A stretch of DNA of 64,000 nt from Alteromonadaceae bacterium BrNp21-10 (GTDB lineage: Bacteria > Pseudomonadota > Gammaproteobacteria > Enterobacterales > Alteromonadaceae): the NCBI GenBank assembly GCA_030418115.1, contig JAUHQD010000009.1:62001-126000 (forward strand). The letters are read 5' to 3'. Both the position numbers and the translations under genes were made by a program. Positions within the stretch are counted from its first letter, which is position 1. Every line of letters starts with the position of its first letter. A model generated the notes under the pieces. It was not told the DNA's origin. It did not search any database and saw only the letters and a list, made by a program, of their open reading frames with translations. Positions 26,383 to 35,931 of the stretch are shown in pieces.

Positions 26383-26397
26383 GGCACCATTATTGCT
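26382..26397 (+). promoter_or_regulatory. Sigma-54 promoter of flgF-flgL
   Basis: TGGCACCATTATTGCT is a near-perfect sigma-54 promoter (TGGCAC-N5-TTGCT). It lies 37 bp before flgF and is probably the start of the flgFGHIJKL transcript. Confidence 0.9.
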
Positions 26398-26434
26398 TCA
26401 TTAAGATATGGTTTAATGGGGTCAAGAAAACGTC

Positions 26435-27178
26435 ATGGATAAAATGTTGTACATCGCCAGTAGTGGTGCTAGTCAAGACTTATTGGCAACGGCCATTCGT
26501 TCGAATAATTTGGCCAATGCACAAACCACCGGTTTTAAAGCGCAGATGGAGCAAGCGCGTGCGATGCCGGCCTATGGCGAAGGGTTACCTACTCGTGTCT
26601 TTGCCATGACAGAATCGCCAAGTAACGATTACGAAGGCGGCGCGATGATCCAAACCGAGCGAGATTTAGATATCGCCGTACAAGGTTCAGGTTGGTTTGC
26701 CGTCAGTGATGCCCAAGGTCAAGAAGCCTACACCCGCGCCGGCAGTTTACATCTCGATCAAAATGGCCTGTTGAATGACGCCGATGGTAATGCTGTACTT
26801 GGCGCTACAGGCCCTATTCAATTACCGATCCCATTATCTAGCATTAGCATTGCCAACGATGGCACCGTATCCGTTCGTCCACTAGGCGCTCCCGCCAATG
26901 CATTGGAAGAAGTTGGACAAATTAAATTGGTTAAGCCCGCTAATCGTGATTTGGAACGCGGGCTTGATGGTTTATTCCGCCGCAAAGACGGGGTCCCAGA
27001 AGACGCCGACATTAGCGTGCAAGTGCGTAGTGGCATGGTAGAAAACAGCAATGTAAATCCTATTTCGGAAATGGTCGGCCTGATTGAGCTACAACGCCAT
27101 TACGAAATGCAGGTTAAATTAATGAAAAAAGCCGAGGAATTAGATTCCCGCGGCAATATGTTATTACGGATTTTATAA
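26435..27178 (+). CDS. flgF: Flagellar basal-body rod protein FlgF
   Basis: Proximal rod subunit of 247 residues, close to the family norm. The N-terminal D0 segment LYIASSGASQDLLATAIRSNNLANAQTTGFKAQ and the C-terminal NSNVNPISEMVGLIELQRHYEMQVKLMK are the conserved rod ends, with the central DLDIAVQGSGWFAVSDAQGQEAYTRAG element shared by FlgF and FlgG. It is the first gene of a unit with its own sigma-54 promoter. A 114-bp gap separates it from flgG. Confidence 0.95.
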   Translation: MDKMLYIASSGASQDLLATAIRSNNLANAQTTGFKAQMEQARAMPAYGEGLPTRVFAMTESPSNDYEGGAMIQTERDLDIAVQGSGWFAVSDAQGQEAYTRAGSLHLDQNGLLNDADGNAVLGATGPIQLPIPLSSISIANDGTVSVRPLGAPANALEEVGQIKLVKPANRDLERGLDGLFRRKDGVPEDADISVQVRSGMVENSNVNPISEMVGLIELQRHYEMQVKLMKKAEELDSRGNMLLRIL

Positions 27179-27292
27179 GCTTTTTAAGTGACCACTGTCA
27201 GCCTCTTGCGCAGCAGATTGAGTCCATTTTTTTAAATTGAGCGGTGAAATGATTTTGCTGTTTACCACACAATGAATAAGCGGAGGTGATCA

Positions 27293-28081
27293 ATGCACCC
27301 AGCACTATGGATAAGTAAAACTGGCCTTGATGCAGCACAAACTGATGTTGCAGTCATTTCGAATAATTTGGCCAATGCCAGCACGGTCGGCTTCAAAAAA
27401 AGCCGCGCCGTATTTGAAGATTTGCTCTACCAAACCATCAATCAGCCCGGTGGCCGTTCTTCAGCGGATACCGAATTACCCTCGGGTTTAATGTTAGGTG
27501 CCGGTAGTAAGGTGGTCGCCACTCAAAAATCTTTTACTCAGGGCAATATGTTGACCACTGAGAATCAACTCGATATGTCGATTCAGGGTAAGGGATTCTT
27601 TGAAATATTGCAGCCAGACGGCTCCATTGCTTATACCCGTAACGGCCAATTTACCTTAGATGACATAGGCCAAATTGTTACACCGGGGGCTGGCTTTTTA
27701 CTGCAACCTAATATCGCCGTACCGGAAGATGCGCAATCTATTACCATTTCTCAAGAAGGTGAAGTATCGGCGTCGGTACGTGGGCAGGCTGCACCAGTGG
27801 TACTGGGGCAAATCACTCTTTCCGATTTTATTAACCCAACGGGTTTACAGCCAGTGGGTCAGAATTTGTATACGGAAACTGCGGTTAGTGGTGCGCCAAT
27901 TCAGGGAATTCCTGGACTCAATGGCCTAGGTACTATCGTCCAAGGGTCATTAGAAACCTCTAATGTGAATGTTACCGAAGAATTAGTGAATTTAATTGAA
28001 AGCCAACGTTTATATGAAATGAACTCCAAAGTCATTTCAGCGGTTGACCAGATGTTAGGTCAGGTTATCCAACAACTTTAA
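27293..28081 (+). CDS. flgG: Flagellar distal rod protein FlgG
   Basis: Distal rod subunit of 262 residues, the standard FlgG length. Seen: N-terminal MHPALWISKTGLDAAQTDVAVISNNLANASTVGFK, the QLDMSIQGKGFFEILQPDGS segment, and C-terminal ETSNVNVTEELVNLIESQRLYEMNSK. A strong GGAGGTGA ribosome site precedes the ATG. Its TAA overlaps the ATG of flgH (TAATG), so the two are translationally coupled. Confidence 0.96.
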   Translation: MHPALWISKTGLDAAQTDVAVISNNLANASTVGFKKSRAVFEDLLYQTINQPGGRSSADTELPSGLMLGAGSKVVATQKSFTQGNMLTTENQLDMSIQGKGFFEILQPDGSIAYTRNGQFTLDDIGQIVTPGAGFLLQPNIAVPEDAQSITISQEGEVSASVRGQAAPVVLGQITLSDFINPTGLQPVGQNLYTETAVSGAPIQGIPGLNGLGTIVQGSLETSNVNVTEELVNLIESQRLYEMNSKVISAVDQMLGQVIQQL

Positions 28082-28791
28082 TGGTTAACATTATGAAACT
28101 CGTTAATGTAGTGATTGCTGTAGTTGCTTCGGCTGTTTTAGCTGCTTTAAGCGGCTGTGAGAGTACACCGGTGCGTGAGACATTGCCCAACGATCCTTTC
28201 TATGCGCCAGTGATCCCAGAAATGCCAGAACATAAAATCACCGCCGACGGTTCGCTATTCCGTCCTGACTACGCCAACAGTTTGTATTCTGATATCAAAG
28301 CTCGGCGGGTGGGCGACATTATCACCGTGTCCTTACAAGAAAGTACCAGCGCCAGTAAATCTGCGACCACCGGCTTTAGTAAAGAATCCGCTATGGATTT
28401 ACAACCGATCACCGGTTTAGGCGGCAATGCCCTTAATATTGGCGGCCAGAGTTTGCAGCTCGGGCTGGATTCAAGTAATGAATTTAATGGTGATGCTCAG
28501 GCCAATCAACGCAACAGCTTAAGCGGCAATATTTCGGTCACTGTGGTGCAAATTCTTGCCAACAGTAACTTAGTGGTGCGTGGTGAGAAGTGGTTAACCC
28601 TAAACAATGGTGATGAATATATTCGTCTTACCGGCATTGTCCGCGCCGCAGATATCAGCCCACAAAATGAAGTTGCCTCTACCAAAATAGCCAATGCTCG
28701 AATTCAGTACAGTGGTACCGGTGAGTTTGCCAATGCCCAGCAACAAGGATGGCTGACAAGCTTCTTTTCTTCCCAATGGTGGCCGTTTTAG
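28081..28791 (+). CDS. flgH: Flagellar L-ring lipoprotein FlgH
   Basis: Outer-membrane L-ring subunit. The 236 residues contain a lipoprotein signal with lipobox LSGC (Cys26 counting from 28081), then the FlgH core: [30 protein letters not shown] and the ending [30 protein letters not shown]. An internal ATG at 28093 sits right before the signal sequence and is an alternative start; the TAATG junction with flgG favours 28081. flgI starts 8 bp after the stop. Confidence 0.94.
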   Translation: MVNIMKLVNVVIAVVASAVLAALSGCESTPVRETLPNDPFYAPVIPEMPEHKITADGSLFRPDYANSLYSDIKARRVGDIITVSLQESTSASKSATTGFSKESAMDLQPITGLGGNALNIGGQSLQLGLDSSNEFNGDAQANQRNSLSGNISVTVVQILANSNLVVRGEKWLTLNNGDEYIRLTGIVRAADISPQNEVASTKIANARIQYSGTGEFANAQQQGWLTSFFSSQWWPF

Positions 28792-28799
28792 GAACGCAT

Positions 28800-29912
28800 A
28801 TGAAAAAAGTTATCAGTAGTGTACTTATTTGCTTGCTCTTCCTTAGTCCGCTAGCTCAGGCACAGCGGATCAAAGATCTGGCTTCTATTCAAGGGGTGCG
28901 TAGTAACCAATTGGTGGGGTATGGTTTAGTGGTGGGCTTAGCCGGTACCGGTGAACAAAGTCCGTTTACCGAACAGAGCTTCCGCACCATGTTGTCCAAT
29001 TTTGGCATTATGATGCCTAGCGGCTTAAAACCGAAAATCAAAAACGTTGCGGCGGTTGCCGTACATGCCGATCTCCCCCCCTTTTTAAAGCCAGGTCAGA
29101 GAATTGATGTCACCGTTTCCTCTGTAGGTGAAGCGGGCAGTCTTAGTGGCGGTACGTTATTACAAACCTTTATGAAAGGCTTGGATGGCGAAATTTATGC
29201 TATTGCCCAAGGTAGTTTGGTGGTCAGTGGTTTTGGTGTGGAAGGTGCCGATGGTTCGCGAGTAGTGAACAATACCCCCACCGTAGGGCGTATTCCTAAC
29301 GGCGGTATCGTTGAACGTGCGGTGGCCAGTGGTTTTGGTCAGACCGATTACCTTACCCTTAATTTGAATAGTCCGGACTTTTCCACTGCTAAAATTTTAG
29401 CCGATACCATTAATATGCGTTTAGGCTCGGATCCCGATAAAGGTTTCCGCATTGCAACGCCTATGGATGCTGCTTCAGTGCGGGTTTCAGCGCCAAGAGA
29501 TATTGGCCAGCGAGTGGATTTTTTGGCAACCTTAGAAAATTTTGAATTTACTCCCGCAGATTTGGCCGCAAAAGTGGTGATCAATAGTCGTACCGGCACT
29601 ATTGTTATTGGCAAAGATGTGCGTTTACTGCCGGCGGCTATTACCCACGGTGGTCTAACGGTAACCATTGCTGAGGACCAGAATATTTCCCAGCCTAATG
29701 CCCTTGCCGGTGGTCAAACCGTAGTGGCCGGCCAATCGGTGATTGATGTTAATTTAGATGACTCCCGTATGTTTAAGTTTGACCCGGGCGTTAGTTTAGA
29801 CGAGCTTGTGCGAGCAGTGAATGAAGTGGGTGCAGCTCCCGGTGATTTAATGGCCATACTTGAAGCGCTGCGTGAAGCTGGAGCGTTGCAAGGGCAACTG
29901 ATAGTGATTTAA
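28800..29912 (+). CDS. flgI: Flagellar P-ring protein FlgI
   Basis: Periplasmic P-ring subunit of 370 residues. A signal peptide ([20 protein letters not shown]) is followed by the strongly conserved [31 protein letters not shown]. Further family segments are [24 protein letters not shown] and [19 protein letters not shown]. The frame is open from 28749, but the ATG at 28800, preceded by AGGAACGC and followed at once by the signal peptide, is the likely start. flgJ begins two bases after the stop. Confidence 0.95.
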   Translation: MKKVISSVLICLLFLSPLAQAQRIKDLASIQGVRSNQLVGYGLVVGLAGTGEQSPFTEQSFRTMLSNFGIMMPSGLKPKIKNVAAVAVHADLPPFLKPGQRIDVTVSSVGEAGSLSGGTLLQTFMKGLDGEIYAIAQGSLVVSGFGVEGADGSRVVNNTPTVGRIPNGGIVERAVASGFGQTDYLTLNLNSPDFSTAKILADTINMRLGSDPDKGFRIATPMDAASVRVSAPRDIGQRVDFLATLENFEFTPADLAAKVVINSRTGTIVIGKDVRLLPAAITHGGLTVTIAEDQNISQPNALAGGQTVVAGQSVIDVNLDDSRMFKFDPGVSLDELVRAVNEVGAAPGDLMAILEALREAGALQGQLIVI

Positions 29913-29914
29913 TT

Positions 29915-30865
29915 ATGTCTATTAGCGATTTAAATTCCGTTTCAAGCCAGTTGCAACAAGCAAGCAATTATCATGATCTTGGTGGCTTGAACACCTTACG
30001 TCAGGCCGCCAAAAAGGATGGAAATGCGGCGCTGGGTGAGGCGGCTAAACAGTTTGAAGCTATCTTCATTCAAATGATGCTCAAATCGATGCGTAAAGCG
30101 TCAGACGTATTGGAGGACGAAGATAGTCCGTTCAACTCTGAGCAAAGTAAGTTTTACCGGGATATGCACGATCAGCAAATGGCCTTGGATATGTCCCAAA
30201 AGGGAAGTTTGGGATTAGCTGAGCTGATTACCCAACAATTAGGTCAGATGCCAGGTTTTACTCCTGCTAGCGTGATCCGTACCGACGGCAATCTTGATGC
30301 TGCCCGCATATATAGCCATGCTCAATCTACTGCGGAGGCCACTCCAGTCGGCGCCAATGTGACTATGGGTACTAAACAAGCGGCCTTTACTAGCCAGCAG
30401 GATTTTATTCAGCAATTGCTACCGCTAGCGGAAAAAGCTGCGGCTAAATTAGGTGTTGATCCCCAAGCCTTAGTGGCACAAGCCGCGGTCGAAACCGGTT
30501 GGGGACAATTTATGATCCATTCCACTGAAGGCGATAACGGCCATAATTTATTCGGTATTAAAGCGGACAAACAATGGAGTGGTGATCGCACCTTGGTCAA
30601 TACCTTAGAATTTAATCAAGGCCAACCCAAGCGCGAGCTGGCGCATTTCCGCGCGTATAACTCATTTGAAGATTCCTTAAACGACTATGTATCGTTTATT
30701 CAGCAGAGTCCGCGCTATCAGCAAGCATTAAGCAATAGCCAGCGTCCAGAAGAATACTTTAATGGATTACAGCAAGGCGGTTATGCCACGGATCCAGAAT
30801 ATGCGCAAAAAGTCCTGTCAGTAATGGGCAGTAGTTCCTTTCAAAAAGCCTTATCGGTGGAATGA
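29915..30865 (+). CDS. flgJ: Flagellar rod-cap muramidase FlgJ
   Basis: Two-domain protein: the N-terminal part caps the growing rod and the C-terminal glucosaminidase opens the peptidoglycan. The 316 residues show the rod-cap motif AAKQFEAIFIQMMLKSMRKASDVLEDEDSPFNSE (about 44-78) and the glucosaminidase domain (about 165-310: LVAQAAVETGWGQFM, HNLFGIKAD, FRAYNSFEDSLNDYVSFI), with the catalytic Glu in AAVETGWG. A Gln-rich linker joins them. The start ATG lies almost directly after flgI; flgK begins 37 bp downstream. Confidence 0.94.
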   Translation: MSISDLNSVSSQLQQASNYHDLGGLNTLRQAAKKDGNAALGEAAKQFEAIFIQMMLKSMRKASDVLEDEDSPFNSEQSKFYRDMHDQQMALDMSQKGSLGLAELITQQLGQMPGFTPASVIRTDGNLDAARIYSHAQSTAEATPVGANVTMGTKQAAFTSQQDFIQQLLPLAEKAAAKLGVDPQALVAQAAVETGWGQFMIHSTEGDNGHNLFGIKADKQWSGDRTLVNTLEFNQGQPKRELAHFRAYNSFEDSLNDYVSFIQQSPRYQQALSNSQRPEEYFNGLQQGGYATDPEYAQKVLSVMGSSSFQKALSVE

Positions 30866-30901
30866 TGATGGAACTCAATACCTTGCCCCTAGGAGTGACG
30901 A

Positions 30902-33037
30902 ATGGCTATTAGAACCGCCGATTTACTGAGTATTGCTACCAGTGGTTTGAATGCGCAGAATCAGTTACTACGAACCACTGGTAATAATATTGCTAACGTT
31001 AATACTGATGGGTATATTCGCGAGCGTACCAGCTTTGCGGCACAGCTCACTGGCGGCGTGGGCCAAGGTACAACCACTCAAATATTGGACGTGTTTGCGC
31101 AAAATCAGCTACGCCGCGATACTTCTAGTTTCTCTGAATATGCTGCTTATTATGATCGCGCTTCCCAATTGGATGACATTTTTGCCAGTTCAGCCAGTAG
31201 TTTAGCTACCAGTATGAGTCAGTTTTTTGAAGGCATGCAAACGGCTGCAGATGAGCCAACTAATATGGCAGCACGGCAATTGGTGATGGGGCAAGCTGAT
31301 TCGTTATTAGGACGATTCACGGCGTTGTCAGAATTCTTAAGTTATAAAGAAGAAGAGCTAAATCTCGAATTCAATTCAATGACCGAACGGGCTAATGATC
31401 TCGTTGAGAATATTGCCAACTTAAATCAAAGCATTCGTCTTAATCAGCACCGCAATAAAAATGACGTGCCCGGTGCGCTGATATCTGAGCGTGACAACGC
31501 CATTATGGAATTATCCAAATTAGTGGATATCAGTACTCGTAATCAAGCCGATGGCTCCACCTTAATCAACCTTAAATCTGGCCAATCGTTGGTGATGGAA
31601 GGTGGTACCTTTAATGTATTTGAAGTTAATGGTAACCCCGATATTCGTCACAAAGATTTAACCTTGATGAACGCCAGTCGCGGCGTAAGTATTAGTCTTG
31701 CAGAAAACTCGGTCGGTGGGCGTATTGGCGGTTTATTTAATTTTCGTGATGATATTCTTGCTGACGCACAGCGGCAAATGGGTCAGCTATCGTTAGCGCT
31801 CGCCGATGCCGTAAACCAACAGAACCGTATGGGTATGGATTATGATGGTCAACTCGGTGTCGACGTGTTTAATTTGCCAGAAGTGCAAGCGCTAAATTAT
31901 TCCGATAACGCTTCATTAATGTCTGTGGTTAGTGGCCGTGTGGCTCCGGGGCAGGCCAGTTTATTAACTAAGTCCGATTATGAAATTACCATTGATGCGG
32001 TCAATCCCGGGGTGCCCAATACAGTGGACATCACCGTTAACATGCTCAATGCCGATGGTGCGCCGGTGCTCGACCTTAATGGTAACCCGCAAACACAAAG
32101 CTACTTAGGATTAGAAGCTAGTAACGGCACTTGGGTACCGATTATGGATGGCTTGGAAGTAGAGTTTGCCGATGGTGCAACCTATACCGCCGGTGATCAA
32201 TTCCTACTGCAACCGACTAAATACACGGCAGGTCAAATTGATGTGGCTATTGTGCGCCCTGAAGATTTGGCCTTTGCCTCACCCATAAGAGTGGAATCAG
32301 ATATTAATAATTTGGGCGATTCTACGTTAGTTAGAACGTCGGTTACTAATACCAATGTGGATAATACCTTTGCTAATACCAATGCCTCGGCATTTGATGG
32401 TGCCGGTGGTGTTCACGGTCCGGGGACTGCGCCGGGGGGCGTCGTGGGGGCTCCGGCTGAAATATTTTTTACTGCGGCCGATAGTTATGAAATTCGTGAT
32501 AGTGCCGGTACCGTCATTACCACTGTGTCAGGTGCCGCGAGTTTGGAAAACCTGTTGGCACAAGGTGCGGCAACACCAGGTTGGCCAGCGGCTTTTAGCG
32601 CCATGGATGATTACCCAGGATTTGATCTCACCTTACAAGGTGTGCCAAAAGCCGGTGATAGTTTCACTATTGCTTATAATACGGACGGATTTGACGATAA
32701 CCGTAATGGACTCATTATGGCTGACTTACAAAATCTGGATACCATGCGCCGTAGTGCGAATGCCAGCGGCGGTGCCACTAATTTGTTAACTTTCCATGAG
32801 GCCTATTCGTCTTTAGTGGGCACTGTGGGTGAAAAAACCGCTTCAGCAGATGTTAATGCCAGCGCAGCTAAAGCGTTGCAGGAACAGTCTCAAAGCTGGT
32901 TTGAGTCGGTGTCTGGTGTGAGTTTAGACGAGGAAGCGGCTAACTTGATCCGCTTTCAACAGGCTTATGCCGCATCGGCAAGACTTATTAGTACAGCTCA
33001 AAGTTTGTTTGACACGATCTTAAGTGTGGTGAGGTAA
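30902..33037 (+). CDS. flgK: Hook-filament junction protein 1 FlgK
   Basis: First junction protein between hook and filament. At 711 residues it is larger than E. coli FlgK (547), because of an expanded variable middle region (about 340-600, rich in Ala, Asp, Gly and Thr). The conserved ends are present: DLLSIATSGLNAQNQLLRTTGNNIANVNTDGYIRE at the N-terminus and VSGVSLDEEAANLIRFQQAYAASARLISTAQSLFDTIL at the C-terminus. An AGGAGTG site precedes the ATG. flgL follows after two bases. Chaperone FlgN is encoded upstream in the window. Confidence 0.94.
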   Translation: MAIRTADLLSIATSGLNAQNQLLRTTGNNIANVNTDGYIRERTSFAAQLTGGVGQGTTTQILDVFAQNQLRRDTSSFSEYAAYYDRASQLDDIFASSASSLATSMSQFFEGMQTAADEPTNMAARQLVMGQADSLLGRFTALSEFLSYKEEELNLEFNSMTERANDLVENIANLNQSIRLNQHRNKNDVPGALISERDNAIMELSKLVDISTRNQADGSTLINLKSGQSLVMEGGTFNVFEVNGNPDIRHKDLTLMNASRGVSISLAENSVGGRIGGLFNFRDDILADAQRQMGQLSLALADAVNQQNRMGMDYDGQLGVDVFNLPEVQALNYSDNASLMSVVSGRVAPGQASLLTKSDYEITIDAVNPGVPNTVDITVNMLNADGAPVLDLNGNPQTQSYLGLEASNGTWVPIMDGLEVEFADGATYTAGDQFLLQPTKYTAGQIDVAIVRPEDLAFASPIRVESDINNLGDSTLVRTSVTNTNVDNTFANTNASAFDGAGGVHGPGTAPGGVVGAPAEIFFTAADSYEIRDSAGTVITTVSGAASLENLLAQGAATPGWPAAFSAMDDYPGFDLTLQGVPKAGDSFTIAYNTDGFDDNRNGLIMADLQNLDTMRRSANASGGATNLLTFHEAYSSLVGTVGEKTASADVNASAAKALQEQSQSWFESVSGVSLDEEAANLIRFQQAYAASARLISTAQSLFDTILSVVR

Positions 33038-33039
33038 AA

Positions 33040-34263
33040 ATGCGTATTTCCACTAATCAACTTTATGATAGGGCAATTAAAGGCGTGCTGGATAACCAGC
33101 GCGACTTGTCCCATGTACAACAGCAGTTATCTTCGGGCAAAAAGTTGCTACGACCGTCAGATGATCCTGTTGGTGCATCACAGGTGATACGCCTAACGGA
33201 ACACCTCGATCAGTTAAAGCAATTTCAAGAAAACAACAACCTGCTGGTGAATGCGTTAGAGCAAGAAGAAGTGGTAATGCGTAGCTTAAAAAGCTCCATG
33301 GACCGCGCGCGCTTGCTGACAATTCAAGCAGGTAACGGTATTTTTGCGGAACAAGATCGCGCCGCCATTGGTATTGAAATTGAGCAAATTCGTAATGAAG
33401 TGTTCGACCTCATGAACAGCCGTAATGCTGAAGGTGAATATATCTTTGCCGGTTATCAATCTCATAGCCCCGCTTTTGAATATAACCCCAGCTCACCGAA
33501 TAATAAGTACAACTTTGTTGGTGATGATGGCCAGAACGAGATCCAAATATCTCCCTCGGTTCGGGTAAAAAATGGTGACTCGGGTAAAGCGGTATTTGAA
33601 AATGTACTGGCCAGATTAAAAAGCGACATCACAGGTAGTACTGCTACCAGTGCCAACATGAAAATCGGTGTTCAAGACGCTCATGATTTTTTTCATAAGA
33701 AAAATTACGACCAAGTTACTCCAGCGAATAATAATTTTCAGATAACCATATTAGCGCCGGGAGATCAGGCATCGGTAGTGAATACCGGTACTGGGGTGAA
33801 TTTTGGTAGTTTTAGTTATTCTGCAGATCAGCCTTTTGTGTTCAAGGGCATGGAATTTAATATTAATGGTGCAGTGGGTGACACGGTTGATTTTCAACTA
33901 CAAACACCCGAAAAGAAAAACATTGCTGAAACCTTGAATGATTTAGCCTTAGCACTAGGTAACGAAGACATTACCGATGGCGCCTACGCCGAAGCGATTG
34001 CCGATGCGTTAGTGGGCATGGATAACTCTTTAAAAACCTTAGCCGATGCCAACTCTGCAGTCGGTGGCCGCTTAAACGTGGCGAACTCGGTGTATGAATC
34101 AAACCTTGATTTAGAAATCAGCAACAAGCTAGCTAGAAGCTCCATAGAAGAAGTGGACTATGCGGAAGCGGTGACTGAGTTAAGTAAGCAGGAGAATGCC
34201 TTGCAAGCGGCGCAATCGACGTTTGCCAAGGTGACACAGTTGAGTTTGTTTGATTATTTGTAA
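33040..34263 (+). CDS. flgL: Hook-filament junction protein 3 FlgL
   Basis: Second junction protein, of 407 residues. It has flagellin-like ends: N-terminal RISTNQLYDRAIKGVLDNQRDLSHVQQQLSSGKKLLRPSDDPVGASQVI and C-terminal YAEAVTELSKQENALQAAQSTFAKVTQLSLFDYL. The length is typical for gammaproteobacterial FlgL. It closes the flgF-L unit. No flagellin gene follows: the operon instead runs into a hairpin-rich accessory islet, with no clear terminator right after the stop. Confidence 0.94.
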   Translation: MRISTNQLYDRAIKGVLDNQRDLSHVQQQLSSGKKLLRPSDDPVGASQVIRLTEHLDQLKQFQENNNLLVNALEQEEVVMRSLKSSMDRARLLTIQAGNGIFAEQDRAAIGIEIEQIRNEVFDLMNSRNAEGEYIFAGYQSHSPAFEYNPSSPNNKYNFVGDDGQNEIQISPSVRVKNGDSGKAVFENVLARLKSDITGSTATSANMKIGVQDAHDFFHKKNYDQVTPANNNFQITILAPGDQASVVNTGTGVNFGSFSYSADQPFVFKGMEFNINGAVGDTVDFQLQTPEKKNIAETLNDLALALGNEDITDGAYAEAIADALVGMDNSLKTLADANSAVGGRLNVANSVYESNLDLEISNKLARSSIEEVDYAEAVTELSKQENALQAAQSTFAKVTQLSLFDYL

Positions 34264-34290
34264 GCGCAAGGCTAGCTAATTTTTCTTTAT

Positions 34291-34449
34291 TCCGTTCGTC
34301 CTGAGATCCTGTCGAAGGATGAATGGTAATACACGGGCATCCTGCTTTTTTTCAATAGGCTCCATGCAGCGCAGCCTATTGAATGTGTACATCCATCTGC
34401 TTCTTCAAATGACCAGAAAAGCTAGGCTTTGACATTTTAGCAGGATGCT
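34291..34449. repeat. Hairpin-rich repeat array 3 after flgL
   Basis: Holds an imperfect hairpin with TTCGTCCT pairing AAGGATGAA (34294-34323, inner ATCCTG), then the outer pair CATCCTGCT (34339-34347) and AGCAGGATG (34439-34447) enclosing a perfect 11-bp hairpin TTCAATAGGCT/AGCCTATTGAA (34351-34383). The unit CGTTCGTC...GTCGAAGGATG recurs at 35763-35790. Confidence 0.65.
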
Positions 34450-34822
34450 TTTGATTGAGTTTTGAACCCGCCATATCAAGTTATCTGGTTGCTGTTCTAC
34501 TGCTGCCTAAACTTGCTGATGCACCAAGTATAAAGCCAAAGTTGTACTAACCGCTTTTATTGTTGGTCTCGTAAATACCCACATCAGGATTAAACAAACT
34601 AACTATGAACGTTATTGGCATAATGGTGCCACAGCCCGACCCAAAATCCGGCGGCTTCGGCGCCTGGCTGTTGAAAAATTGAATTTTATCCAGCAACTAA
34701 CAATATATTCGACATGTTAAATTCCTCTAGTTGTATGTTGTGTATCTAGCTCTATTTGGAAATAAAAGGCATCAGATTAAAATCCGTCTTATTACCCTAT
34801 CGTTATTGCCAATTATTTCAGC
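34450..34822. other. Non-coding stretch, nothing recognised
   Basis: No ORF with a ribosome site or family signature on either strand. It contains short GC-rich palindromic patches around 34630-34670. It may be decayed mobile DNA. Confidence 0.5.
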
Positions 34823-35569
34823 TTAACCATTTTCTTTGCTGGATCTGGATAAATTAGACTGTATTTCTCTTCTTGTCCGTAGTGTGACCAGAGGAATGAT
34901 TATCGGTGTCAAGCTATAAGCTATCCCGGCGAGGTAGCCCCAAGAGGACATGAAAATTAATGCTATCAGCGCCACCAACAGCCCCAATATTGACTGTACC
35001 ACCCAGACTAATATTTCTTTGTGTATTAATAGTTGTTCCAGTTCGTTCAAGCATAGCTCGTCCGCTTTAGATGCGGCTCTTTGATAAAGACCAAATTGAA
35101 TTAAAGCTACTAGGAAAAAACCGACGCTAAATATCGCCACAAGTACCGCCACTTCTGCTGTGCTGGATACTTGAAAATCAGCAGGGAACCAGCGCTGGGA
35201 AAAAGCATAGAACATCAGATCCATTATCAACTTGAGTGGATACACATAAACAAGCACGACAAAAATAAGAGCCAGGGTTAAAAAGGTCGAGGCACCGTCG
35301 TCCAATCCAAAACGTTCGCTCCAGCGTCGGTGCGTGATCCAGATTAACATCATCACAGCAAAGCTCGCGGCAAAGGACGGTATCCGTTGTAATGCAGTTA
35401 AAAGTTCTTGGTAGTTTTGCGGAATGGTGCTGAGTGAAATCACCAGCATGGTAACGGCAAATGCAAATGCCGCATCTGAAAAAACCTCGATTCGAGTCAT
35501 ACTTTCGCCACGTAACCGATATCCGTCTTTTGTAGTTAAAGACGAAAGGGATTGTTCAGTCCATCTCAT
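34823..35569 (-). CDS. TMEM175-family (DUF1211) potassium channel
   Basis: Predicted inner-membrane K+ channel. The 248 residues show about six hydrophobic segments and the family signature RIEVFSDAAFAFAVTMLVI at 26-44, the pore-lining first helix of TMEM175 proteins (R-x3-FSDAxFAFA). A second hydrophobic region contains FAVMMLIWITHRRW. The C-terminal 25 residues are basic and hydrophilic. AGGGAG precedes the ATG by 9 bases. It stands alone between two related repeat units, which suggests an acquired gene. Ion selectivity cannot be read from the sequence. Confidence 0.82.
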   Translation of the reverse strand: MRWTEQSLSSLTTKDGYRLRGESMTRIEVFSDAAFAFAVTMLVISLSTIPQNYQELLTALQRIPSFAASFAVMMLIWITHRRWSERFGLDDGASTFLTLALIFVVLVYVYPLKLIMDLMFYAFSQRWFPADFQVSSTAEVAVLVAIFSVGFFLVALIQFGLYQRAASKADELCLNELEQLLIHKEILVWVVQSILGLLVALIALIFMSSWGYLAGIAYSLTPIIIPLVTLRTRREIQSNLSRSSKENG

Positions 35570-35761
35570 TTTGTAAACTCCCTAAAGCGCACCGTGCATG
35601 AATTATTAGCCGTTATTTTTTTACTTCGATGTATATCGATTTAATAGACGGCATAAACTCTGTTTTCGTACTGATTGAAACGTTTTCTTTTTCTGATTTA
35701 TTTTTAAACGTTACTCTTCAACGTTAATTAAATCAATGAGTTCAAGGCATGCTTAATATGG

Positions 35762-35931
35762 CCGTTCGTCGCGAGTGGCGTCGAAGGATGTCCGTAGTTA
35801 AGCTCCTTTCGCTCCAGCAACTTTATGAAGTACTTCCTGTACTTCACTCTTTGAGTCAGCTTAAGCTGTTCAAAAGTTTTCCTGAAACTTTTGTCTATTT
35901 CTATATTCAAATCATTCTACATCCTGTAGAA
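35762..35931. repeat. Tandem hairpin array 2
   Basis: Begins with a CGTTCGTC...GTCGAAGGATG unit (35763-35790), then perfect hairpins TGAAGTAC/GTACTTCA (35826-35846, apex TTCCT), ACTC/GAGT (35846-35856), CAGCTTAAGCTG (35857-35868), CAAAAGTTT/AAACTTTTG (35871-35893, apex TCCTG) and TTCTAC/GTAGAA (35915-35931, apex ATCCT). Short ORFs crossing it in both directions are by-products of the symmetry. The gap 35570-36128 has no other convincing gene. Confidence 0.75.
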
